DNA of 5,567 nucleotides. Origin: UMGS755 sp045132895 (GTDB lineage: Bacteria > Bacillota > Clostridia > UBA1381 > UBA9506). Below are positions 1-5,543 of the stretch, piece by piece (the first letter of the stretch is position 1; each line of letters starts with the position of its first letter). The position numbers were made by a program, and so were the translations under genes. The notes beneath the pieces are model-generated. The model made no database searches. It was not told where the DNA came from and saw only the letters and a program-made list of their open reading frames with translations. The stretch lies in assembly GCA_045132895.1 (NCBI GenBank), contig JBGUTC010000029.1:1-5567 (forward strand), in the 5' to 3' direction.

Positions 1-1388
1 TTCGCCTTTAAAACATTCCGCCTTGTCTCATCTTCAAAGTAAGACAACAGAGGTCTTTCTTCCAGTTTCGGCAAATATCCCTCGTCCTGATAAAGCTTGA
101 TGCCTTCTCGGGCAACAGGAACCGTCCACTGCGCTTCAAAGCGATAATCCTGCCAGAAACCGAAATCCGTCATGGCACGGCTTTTGATTAACCAGAGATT
201 GGCGCCGTCTTCACTATTTAAAATAAAATCCTTTATAATCGGTTTTCCGTCCACCAGATCGTAGTGGACACCCTCTATACCGAAATTGGCCAGACAACGA
301 CCCTCTTCTGTGAACCAGAAGTCAAAGAACTTCATGGTTTCTTCCGGATGCTCATTCAAAGAAGAAATTGCCCATCCCTCGCCTTGCACTCTGGAACGAC
401 GGTTTAACTCCCGGCGGACTCCGTCAGGGCCTCGCGGGGGCGCAAAAGGAACCAGTTTATAGCCGGGAATGGTCTCCTGCAGTCTTTCGCTGATTTTTCC
501 GGTGCTGCCAAACCACTCATGGGTAATCCCGCCGCGATTACTGGATGTGAAATACTCCTGAGAATCCATATTCGTATAAAAGTCCGGGTCAATGAGCCCC
601 TCCCGGTACCATTTACAAACCTCTTTGATTGCCGGCAGAAAACCATTTTCCAGAGGGCCGTAACTGACCACCCCGTTTTCATAGTGAAACCCCTCATAGG
701 CATTGAAAAGGCTCAGCAACGATGCAATATCACCTTTCATACCAAAATACGGCACTTCATCTTTCATACCGTTGCCGTTGGGATCACGATCGCGGAAGGC
801 CACCATAACATCATAAAAGTCTTCAACCGTATCCGGTCTGTTAAGACCCAATTGATCCAGCCAGTCCTGACGGATAAACCAACCGGTAGATGCCACACCG
901 TCTAAAATAAACGGAATAAAATACATTTTGCCATCGCCGGCAGTTGCATAATGCTTCACATCGGGATTTTCTTTCAGAAACTTTTTGTAGTTCGGGGCAT
1001 ACCGATCAATTAAATCGTTTAAGGGAATCAGGTCTCCCTGCATACCGTAGTTATTGAAATTCTCCTGCTTCCAGTCATACACAACATCCGGCGTTGCTTT
1101 TGCCGCAACAGCCAACGCCAACGCATGGTCCATATCCGTTATGTTTTCAGATAAAACCGGCGTTAATAAAACGTTGGTCATCTCATAGGCTTTCACAAAG
1201 ATGCTTTCGCCTTTGGCGGATTCAATATCTTTTGCAAAAAATGTCAGTTCAAGCGGTTCGTCCGAAATCTGGTAGGAAGGGGTTTTAGAAGCAACACTTT
1301 TTTCTCCCGGGCTCACGTTAGCACAAGCGCAAGTTCCAACTGTCATTGCCAGACATAACATTGTGGCCAGCGTCTGCTTAAATTTCAT
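1..1388 (-). CDS. Extracellular solute-binding lipoprotein, family 1 (LipO/YtcQ-like), C-terminus cut by window edge
   Basis: Membrane-anchored substrate-binding protein of a carbohydrate ABC importer; it would capture an oligosaccharide outside the cell and hand it to permeases, probably encoded further left. The frame is open from the ATG at 1388 to the window edge, 462 residues, against about 500 for B. subtilis LipO/YtcQ, so only a short tail is missing. The start follows AGGAGGGG (1400-1393). Residues 1-19 are a signal peptide (MKFKQ, then a hydrophobic run). Acylation would be at Cys20 (VGTC) or Cys22 (TCAC); both lipoboxes are weak. Residues 200-211 (DRDPNGNGMKDE) form an EF-hand-like calcium loop typical of this subfamily and of alginate-binding AlgQ proteins. 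The visible C-terminal part contains RPLLSYFEDETRR, also usual for the subfamily. It has its own promoter downstream of the AraC regulator gene, its likely activator. The sugar cannot be told from the sequence; rhamnogalacturonan or other plant and mucin glycans are guesses by analogy. Confidence 0.92.
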   Translation of the reverse strand, partial: MKFKQTLATMLCLAMTVGTCACANVSPGEKSVASKTPSYQISDEPLELTFFAKDIESAKGESIFVKAYEMTNVLLTPVLSENITDMDHALALAVAAKATPDVVYDWKQENFNNYGMQGDLIPLNDLIDRYAPNYKKFLKENPDVKHYATAGDGKMYFIPFILDGVASTGWFIRQDWLDQLGLNRPDTVEDFYDVMVAFRDRDPNGNGMKDEVPYFGMKGDIASLLSLFNAYEGFHYENGVVSYGPLENGFLPAIKEVCKWYREGLIDPDFYTNMDSQEYFTSSNRGGITHEWFGSTGKISERLQETIPGYKLVPFAPPRGPDGVRRELNRRSRVQGEGWAISSLNEHPEETMKFFDFWFTEEGRCLANFGIEGVHYDLVDGKPIIKDFILNSEDGANLWLIKSRAMTDFGFWQDYRFEAQWTVPVAREGIKLYQDEGYLPKLEERPLLSYFEDETRRNVLKA

Positions 1389-1399
1389 CTTTCCCCTCC

Positions 1400-1412
1400 T
1401 ATCTGACAGATA
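1400..1412. promoter_or_regulatory. 13-bp perfect dyad in lipoprotein gene leader
   Basis: TATCTG-A-CAGATA is a perfect six-base inverted repeat around one central base. It touches the ribosome binding site of the solute-binding protein gene and lies about 25 bases after the predicted transcription start. A one-base centre cannot fold as an RNA hairpin, so if functional it would be a protein-binding dyad such as a repressor operator. A short dyad like this can also arise by chance. Confidence 0.25.
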
Positions 1413-1443
1413 AACTCCGCCATGTTATTACATTACATTTTAT

Positions 1444-1473
1444 ATTGTAACATAGAGCATCCAGGCGAATCAA
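1444..1473 (-). promoter_or_regulatory. Sigma-A-like promoter of the solute-binding protein gene
   Basis: Read on the minus strand, TTGATT (1473-1468) is followed after 18 bases by TACAAT (1449-1444). The -10 box matches five of six consensus bases and the -35 box four of six. The start of transcription would be near 1437, giving a leader of about 49 bases before the ATG at 1388. The weak -35 box and long spacer fit a promoter that needs an activator, and a direct repeat overlaps the -35 box. It lies downstream of the regulator gene's terminator, so the lipoprotein gene is probably transcribed separately. Confidence 0.65.
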
Positions 1474-1496
1474 TTTTCAATTTTTACGATTCATTT
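1466..1496 (-). promoter_or_regulatory. Candidate AraC-family binding site (direct repeat, 21-bp period)
   Basis: On the minus strand, AAATGAATCG (1496-1487) and AATTGATTCG (1475-1466) match at eight of ten positions and start exactly 21 bases apart, two helical turns, in the same orientation. The promoter-proximal copy covers the -35 box TTGATT. This is the usual layout for activation by an AraC/XylS dimer, and such a regulator is encoded immediately upstream. The assignment rests on geometry and context only; the motif itself is not one I know. Confidence 0.45.
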
Positions 1497-1548
1497 TGAT
1501 TTTTACTGTTTTTAAAGAAAGTCTGCATAAGATCGGTAAAAAGACAAT

Positions 1549-1598
1549 AAAAAACCCTTCGGAACAAGACTTTTTCTGTCTGCTCCAAAGGGGTTTTT
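1549..1598 (-). terminator. Intrinsic terminator of the AraC regulator gene
   Basis: It begins three bases after the regulator's stop codon. The arms 1598-1578 and 1570-1550 pair over about 21 positions with a few wobbles and mismatches: AAAAACCCC with GGGTTTTT at the base and GCAGAC with GTCTTG near the loop. The loop is seven bases. The minus strand continues with a T run (GGGTTTTTTATTGTCTTTTT). It separates the regulator transcript from the lipoprotein gene; the A-rich other side could also stop plus-strand transcription. Confidence 0.85.
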
Positions 1599-1600
1599 AT

Positions 1601-3742
1601 TTACTGTCCGTTTTGACTGTTTTTGTATTCACCGGGGGAAATGTGTTTAAACTTTTTGAAGTTCCGGATAAAACTGCCTACATTATGATAGCCTACTTGT
1701 TTTGCCAGGTCTGCAATTTTTATATGCGGTGACTCTTCTAAAATTTCTGTAGCTTTCTGAATCCGGTATGCTGCCAGATAATCTTTAAAATTTTCCTGAC
1801 AACACTTTTTAAAAGCATGGCTGATATAATTAACCGTCAGGTTAAAATGCTCCGCCAGCGTTGCAAGAGATAATTCCTCCCGGGCATAGTTATTCCGGAT
1901 ATAGTCTTCAAACTGACTGATTAACGACCGATTCGCAGTATTATATGAATCTTCCGTAAAATCTTTCAACGCAGAGAACATGCCTATAATTTTTTCTGAA
2001 ATTTCTTCCGGCGTTCGACAAGCTGAAAGTTCCAGGTATAAAACACTGCCCTCGCCGAACAATTCTGCCTCGGTTTTCTTAAGCACCTGCAGGATTCGCT
2101 TTACCGTCCCGACAAAAGCAAATTTCAGTTCCGTCAGCGCGCCCCGATTCAGTTTCATTTCAATCAGGTTCTTTTCCAGAATCATCCGAACCATTTGCAT
2201 AGCACGGTCAAAGTCATTGTTCGTAATACACGTAATAATGCTTTTTTCAAATTCCAGCGGATAATAGTAGCTGTTTTCTTCCTGGTCGTTTAAATCTTCC
2301 TTAGTAACAATCAGTTTTTCGTAACTGAAATCACCATTCTGAAGATAGCGCATCGCATCATTGAAAAGTCCGCTCAGTTGCCGGGGAGAAAAAATGTTCC
2401 CTGCACTGATTGCACCCGTATAGCTGACACCATACAATTCGTTAATTTGCAGCACAGCCTGAACAATGGACTCTTTAAACTTATCGTAAGAAACCTCTGT
2501 AACAATGACTGCTACGTGACCTGAATTTAAAAATGTTATGATGCCTTTTTCAAACTTTGCTTCCAGAAGCGACGTAATCTGATTGGTATGGGTCATTCCT
2601 TTGGCATCGCTGTCGTTCTCTTCCAGAACCGCCAAGGTAACATATCCCTGCAACGACTCAAGATCATACAGTTCTTTCTTTTCTGCCATCGTAACATCCG
2701 TAACCATACCGAATAAAAGTTCTCGGATAAAACTCTGCCGGATGGTCTCTTCCTGAGCGCTGACCTGTTCTGATAACTGCCTCGTTACGTTTTTATACTC
2801 TACAAAGCGATTGCTGATATAGGCTTCCTCGTCATACATATCTTCTTCGTCATCGCTGGAAATCTGCCTTAAAATATTTTCCACCGGTCGGTGCAGAAAC
2901 CGCGCCAGATAAAAACTGCCATATAACCCGATGACAACAAAGATAAGGAACAACAAGGCATACAGGATCCACATAAAGCCAAACCCATGCTTAACCGTCC
3001 CGACACCATAATATAAATTATGAAGAACCTCTGACGCAACCGTCTGGATAGAAAGGTTCTCTAAATCCGGCTGGGAATTAAAAAACACCGTATCTTCCTG
3101 ATAAGCAAGGAACACCTGCTCATCTAACTGACTCAGTTGGGTCGCTACTTCCTCTAAATTCAGCGAAACAAAGCCATAGACTTCCGTTTTGACCGCCAGT
3201 TGAATGTTCCGCTTAATAAACAAATTAATCCGTTTTCCTGTCACAGATGCCTCTGTATCTAAGTGGCAATTATTTACGAAGGTTTCCTTTTTTAAATCTG
3301 CAAAAAATTCCAGACTATCCTGCGGAAAATCATATTCCGCCTCAAGATGCCTTGTGCTCAGAATGCCCCGATTGGTAATAAAGCAATCCTTTCCGGGAAT
3401 AAATATGCCATACAGGCAGTCCTTATCCTGGAATGGGTAATAGTGCTTCTGGTGCCTTTTGCTGAGCTGAAACAGATTAAATTTACTGACTTTCTCCTCC
3501 GTCATGAACTGAATAATTTCATCTTCAAGCATCCAGGAAGATAAATATTCAATCCCGGAATCCAAGATTTCATCAACCTCCGTCCGGAAATTAACCAAAA
3601 GGTCATTCTGCACAACCTTCAGCTGATTATTATAACGAGAGAGATTGCTGTAAACTAAAAAAAATGTACTTGTCATTAAAATAACAACAATCAAAGCCGA
3701 AAGGACAATGGTTGTCGTTTTAAGCATTTTTCTTTTTTTCAT
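1601..3742 (-). CDS. Two-transmembrane AraC-family transcriptional regulator (YtdP-like)
   Basis: One-component sensor-regulator, 713 residues, expected to sense an extracellular ligand and control sugar uptake genes. Order: basic N-terminus MKKRKM; first membrane helix about 9-32; extracellular domain about 33-255, probably Cache-like; second membrane helix about 256-278; an acidic linker (SSDDEEDMYDEE, about 295-306); a region starting RQSFIRELLFG (335-345) seen in YesN/YtdP-type proteins; and a C-terminal AraC domain about 606-713 with two helix-turn-helix units. The second unit reads GYHNVGSFIRNFKKF...ISPGEY, close to the AraC signature. There is no receiver or histidine kinase domain, so phosphorelay is unlikely. 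The start is the ATG at 3742, 6 bases after GTGAGG; an in-frame GTG at 3754 would add four residues but lies inside this ribosome binding site and has none of its own. It has its own promoter and terminator, and the adjacent solute-binding protein gene is the likely target. The ligand is unknown. Confidence 0.93.
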   Translation of the reverse strand: MKKRKMLKTTTIVLSALIVVILMTSTFFLVYSNLSRYNNQLKVVQNDLLVNFRTEVDEILDSGIEYLSSWMLEDEIIQFMTEEKVSKFNLFQLSKRHQKHYYPFQDKDCLYGIFIPGKDCFITNRGILSTRHLEAEYDFPQDSLEFFADLKKETFVNNCHLDTEASVTGKRINLFIKRNIQLAVKTEVYGFVSLNLEEVATQLSQLDEQVFLAYQEDTVFFNSQPDLENLSIQTVASEVLHNLYYGVGTVKHGFGFMWILYALLFLIFVVIGLYGSFYLARFLHRPVENILRQISSDDEEDMYDEEAYISNRFVEYKNVTRQLSEQVSAQEETIRQSFIRELLFGMVTDVTMAEKKELYDLESLQGYVTLAVLEENDSDAKGMTHTNQITSLLEAKFEKGIITFLNSGHVAVIVTEVSYDKFKESIVQAVLQINELYGVSYTGAISAGNIFSPRQLSGLFNDAMRYLQNGDFSYEKLIVTKEDLNDQEENSYYYPLEFEKSIITCITNNDFDRAMQMVRMILEKNLIEMKLNRGALTELKFAFVGTVKRILQVLKKTEAELFGEGSVLYLELSACRTPEEISEKIIGMFSALKDFTEDSYNTANRSLISQFEDYIRNNYAREELSLATLAEHFNLTVNYISHAFKKCCQENFKDYLAAYRIQKATEILEESPHIKIADLAKQVGYHNVGSFIRNFKKFKHISPGEYKNSQNGQ

Positions 3743-3795
3743 TGTTTGCCTCACTCTACAATCATTACGTTTAAAAGGTAAACTAAAGTAATTTT

Positions 3796-3824
3796 AGCAT
3801 AGCAGAAAAAAAGAGTTATGTCAA
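3796..3824 (-). promoter_or_regulatory. Sigma-A promoter with extended -10 for the AraC regulator gene
   Basis: On the minus strand, a perfect TTGACA (3824-3819) is followed after 17 bases by TATGCT (3801-3796), preceded by TGC as an extended -10. Transcription would start near 3788, giving a leader of about 45 bases to the ATG at 3742. Consensus -35, optimal spacing and the TGn motif suggest steady expression of the regulator without need of an activator, unlike the promoter of the lipoprotein gene. Confidence 0.75.
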
Positions 3825-4021
3825 GGCTGACAGAGGCGTCAATTTTTACACTGATGCTTTATTTTTTGTCATGCCAATGATTGATTACGGGGTTTTATAT
3901 TCAATTTTACCGATATAACAAAATGCAAAAAACGAAAGTTGGGGTAACGGCCGAACAAGCTGAATAAAAATGTATTGTCTATATCTTTATTAAAGACTCA
4001 AACAAGGAGATAACACCAACA
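3825..4021. other. Intergenic junction between sugar module and integrase remnant
   Basis: There is no supported gene here. It holds a 14-codon ORF (3923-3967) without a ribosome binding site, in the same frame as the integrase remnant but closed by TAA at 3965. It also holds a clear AAGGAG (4004-4009) that probably once served the integrase start. I see no convincing plus-strand promoter, tRNA end or attachment-site repeat. It is the likely boundary of an old insertion. Confidence 0.5.
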
Positions 4022-4333
4022 GAACAAGAAAAGCCGGCACAAGCCAAATTTGAGCCAACAAAGGGCAAATACAGAAAGCCCGGCACCGGTTGCATCACAA
4101 AAATAAATGACCACCTCTACGAGGGCAGATATTCACCAAAAGGTGCCGACGGAAAACGCATCTCAAAAAATGTCTACGCCCAAACGAAAGCAGAATGCGA
4201 AGAAAAGCTGGCTGAACTGATTAGAAAAATGAAAGCTGAGATAGCTGCTGAAAAAGCGAAAATGAAACCGCGGGATAACGCACAAACGGCACGGACTAAA
4301 TCCGTGCCGTTTGCTTTTTATTCTTTGCATTAA
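4022..4333 (+). pseudogene. Tyrosine integrase remnant: arm-type (AP2-like) DNA-binding domain only
   Basis: The plus-strand frame encodes EQEKPAQAKFEPTKGKYRK, then GTGCITKINDHLYEGRYS, then DGKRISKNVYAQTKAECEEKL. This is the pattern of the N-terminal arm-binding domain of Tn916/phage-type integrases (Arm-DNA-bind_4 family), which binds arm sites of the attachment region. The resemblance runs to about 4261 (KAEIAAEKAKM). After that the frame only reads through a terminator and stops at 4331-4333. The core-binding and catalytic domains with the R-H-R-Y residues, some 300 residues, are absent. No ATG, GTG or TTG exists in frame between the stop at 3965-3967 and the domain, although AAGGAG lies at 4004-4009. 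Inserting TG after 4018 would give ACACC-ATG-ACAGAACAA, a start eight bases from the AAGGAG, so a two-base deletion may have removed the start codon (inference). Its stop overlaps that of the convergent Imm74-like gene. A small free-standing DNA-binding protein using a rare start is the alternative. Confidence 0.72.
4283..4319 (+). terminator. Strong intrinsic terminator, plus strand
   Basis: A perfect 13-bp inverted repeat, CAAACGGCACGGA (4283-4295) and TCCGTGCCGTTTG (4301-4313), encloses the five-base loop CTAAA. It is followed by C and TTTTT (4315-4319). It would end transcripts running through the integrase remnant. On the minus strand the hairpin is preceded by AAAAAG but followed by TGCGTT rather than a T run, so it would only weakly stop transcripts of the Imm74-like gene ending at 4330. 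Confidence 0.85.
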
Positions 4334-4554
4334 TCAAAAAATATCTGAAATTCTTTACCTACAGACTTTTCTTTAATCTTTTCTACAATTTGATTGCACT
4401 CTTCAGCGGTTATAGGTTGGGATTCATGAGGAGACAGCCAATGTATTGAGTTTTTTGCTGCATAAAAACCATTTATTCCAAGTTCACCACTGAATCTTGC
4501 GGTCCTTTTGCCAATCTCCACATCGATATAGCTTCTTGTACCTGTAATTTTCAT
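4330..4554 (-). CDS. Small Imm74-like putative immunity protein
   Basis: A 74-residue soluble protein starting MKITGTRSYIDVEIG, with FSGELGINGFYA in the middle and ITAEECNQIVEKIKEK near the C-terminus. The GTRSYI opening, the short beta-rich N-half and the late helix recall Imm74, a family of predicted immunity proteins of polymorphic toxin systems; this is from memory of the family and was not searched. Such proteins would bind and neutralise a cognate toxin in the cytoplasm. The start at 4554 is chosen because AAGGTGAGG precedes it at good spacing. A longer reading from 4608 would begin inside the upstream gene and has no ribosome binding site. The gap to the upstream gene is 19 bases, so the two are almost certainly cotranscribed. 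There is no signal peptide or membrane segment. Its stop overlaps that of the integrase remnant on the other strand. Confidence 0.8.
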   Translation of the reverse strand: MKITGTRSYIDVEIGKRTARFSGELGINGFYAAKNSIHWLSPHESQPITAEECNQIVEKIKEKSVGKEFQIFFD

Positions 4555-4573
4555 TGTCCTCACCTTATGTAGT

Positions 4574-5002
4574 TTAAATAATTTTAAAGTCTTTACAAAC
4601 AATGCCAATAACTTCCTTATGATTCACATAGTATAATAAATTAGCTGACTCAATAATTTTTTCCGGCTGTTTTTCACTTTCAAACACAATAGTAAGGTTT
4701 ATATCGTCCCAATAAATTTCTGTTGATTTTTGGCTACGAGTGATCTCCAAAACCGGCATTCCGGATACAGTTTTTATATTTGGATTGCAGAAAAATAAAT
4801 TATTTTCTCTTTTAATAGGAAAAATACATTCTATCTCACTCATTGTGTTGTCCGCATTTAGCCAAAAGAGGCAATCCGTCGCACTTCTACATGGAGTAAT
4901 ATTATCGCCTGAATTTTCTTCTATGTATAATGTTTTCGTTTCTTCACAATATGTGACATTATACACATTATTTTTCTTTAAAATATCGTTTACTTGTATC
5001 AT
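4574..5002 (-). CDS. Hypothetical protein, 142 residues, in putative immunity cluster
   Basis: I do not recognise the family. It is a soluble protein without signal peptide or membrane helices, starting MIQVNDILKKNNVYNVTYC and ending YYVNHKEVIGIVCKDFKII. Alternating hydrophobic and polar stretches (TLYIEENSG, TIYWDD-like STEIYWDDINLTIVF, EVIGIVCKDF) suggest a mostly beta fold. It has five cysteines with no metal-binding spacing. The start at 5002 follows AAGGAG with seven bases between, an excellent ribosome binding site. It sits 19 bases upstream of the Imm74-like gene and 175 bases downstream of the DUF7674-like gene, with a REP-like palindrome in that gap. By context it may be another immunity protein or a fast-diverging partner; this is inference. 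It is AT-rich compared with the sugar module. Confidence 0.78.
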   Translation of the reverse strand: MIQVNDILKKNNVYNVTYCEETKTLYIEENSGDNITPCRSATDCLFWLNADNTMSEIECIFPIKRENNLFFCNPNIKTVSGMPVLEITRSQKSTEIYWDDINLTIVFESEKQPEKIIESANLLYYVNHKEVIGIVCKDFKII

Positions 5003-5054
5003 ATTATTTCTCCTTATTTTTTAAACTCCGCAGGCCATACCCCAACAAACTCAA

Positions 5055-5142
5055 GGGGACGGTTCTGTTGTGTCAAAGACTTATTGGTCAACACAACCGA
5101 AACACAACAGAACCGTCCCCCTGTGTCCTCCCCCTGTGTCCC
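5055..5142. repeat. REP-like palindrome with tandem tail
   Basis: A perfect 19-bp inverted repeat, GGGGACGGTTCTGTTGTGT (5055-5073) and its complement (5102-5120), encloses 28 bases. A second ACACAAC (5091-5097) inside the loop duplicates 5102-5108 and allows a shorter alternative hairpin. Right of it, CCCCCTGTGTCC occurs twice with a 13-base period (5117-5128, 5130-5141). On the minus strand the unit reads GGGACACAGGGGGAGGACAC, then AGGGGGACGGTTCTGTTGTG. I associate this sequence family with dispersed intergenic repeats in Clostridia, which may be mobilised by REP-associated Y1 transposases; no such gene is in the window. It lacks a T run, so it is not a typical terminator, but as RNA it could form a stable stem between two genes of the cluster. 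Confidence 0.8.
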
Positions 5143-5177
5143 ATTCATACCAACTACTTCTTTTCGTTCTATTTTCG

Positions 5178-5543
5178 CTATAAGATGTATTCTTCTATTT
5201 TTTTACATTGCATAAGTGTATAACTCCCCATATATGCTTTACACTGCTCCAAAATTTCTTTTTCCTCATCTACCAGTTGCTCTAAGACAGTAAAATCTAA
5301 TACTTCATTAATCTTAACATCATTACAAGTTGCCATATTTTCCAAAAATTGAAAAATTCCTTTGATAACGGATGTTTCTTCATTCTGCACGCTATAAAGA
5401 ATATATGGTACAACTATCATACCAAAAAATATATGCATACCATCCATCTCGTCAATACAAAGTTCCTTTTCTCTCCTTTGATAGAATTCCATCCCCTCCG
5501 GGATTATTTCCTTAAATTCCTTATATAAATTATTATATGTCAT
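5178..5543 (-). CDS. DUF7674-like small protein, putative immunity-associated
   Basis: A 121-residue soluble, mostly helical protein starting MTYNNLYKEFKEIIPEG. Visible blocks are GMHIFFGMIVVPYIL (about 35-49), VIKGIFQFLENMA (about 59-71), INEVLDFTVLEQLVDEE (about 78-94), and an end with AYMGSYTLMQCKKIEEYI. The order of an FFG block, a FLE/MxE helix with nearby N/D, a V/TVLE-L block and a final YMG-T helix matches my recollection of the DUF7674 family, found beside polymorphic toxin and immunity genes; it was not searched. The biochemical role is unknown. The start at 5543 has GGTGAT upstream, a moderate ribosome binding site, and only 24 bases remain to the window edge, so upstream partners and the promoter are outside. 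Composition is AT-rich: 15 G+C in the 60 bases 5281-5340. Confidence 0.78.
   Translation of the reverse strand: MTYNNLYKEFKEIIPEGMEFYQRREKELCIDEMDGMHIFFGMIVVPYILYSVQNEETSVIKGIFQFLENMATCNDVKINEVLDFTVLEQLVDEEKEILEQCKAYMGSYTLMQCKKIEEYIL

Noticed and set aside
404..905. Open frames of 99 codons (minus) and 128 codons (plus) inside the lipoprotein region
   Set aside because: They lie in other frames of a continuous 462-codon solute-binding protein frame and have no ribosome binding site or recognisable protein pattern.
1466..1500. Catabolite control (cre) site at the lipoprotein promoter
   Set aside because: The TGAATCGTA stretch does not match the cre consensus across its second half; the direct repeat explains it better.
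1496..1732. Plus-strand open frame of 78 codons
   Set aside because: It runs through the AraC terminator hairpin and the antisense of the helix-turn-helix region; no start signal.
3743..3754. GTG start giving a 717-residue regulator
   Set aside because: The GTG is itself part of the GTGAGG ribosome binding site of the ATG at 3742 and has no such site upstream.
3923..3967. 14-codon ORF MQKTKVGVTAEQAE in frame with the integrase remnant
   Set aside because: No ribosome binding site, ends in TAA before the AAGGAG of the remnant and resembles nothing I know; too short to support.
4555..4608. Longer start (18 extra residues, MALFVK...) for the Imm74-like protein
   Set aside because: It would begin inside the upstream gene without a ribosome binding site, whereas the ATG at 4554 has AAGGTGAGG at proper spacing and matches the family-like N-terminus.
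5117..5142. G-quadruplex on the minus strand of the REP tail
   Set aside because: Only three runs of at least three G occur there, the others being pairs, so the canonical four-run pattern is not met.
5055..5177. CRISPR array or phage attachment site
   Set aside because: Only one palindrome and a single 13-base duplication, no regular spacers, and no matching direct repeat elsewhere in the window.
4740..5215. Plus-strand open frames of 94 and 73 codons
   Set aside because: Antisense to the 142-residue gene and across the REP-like repeat; no start signals and hydrophobic runs typical of AT-rich antisense.
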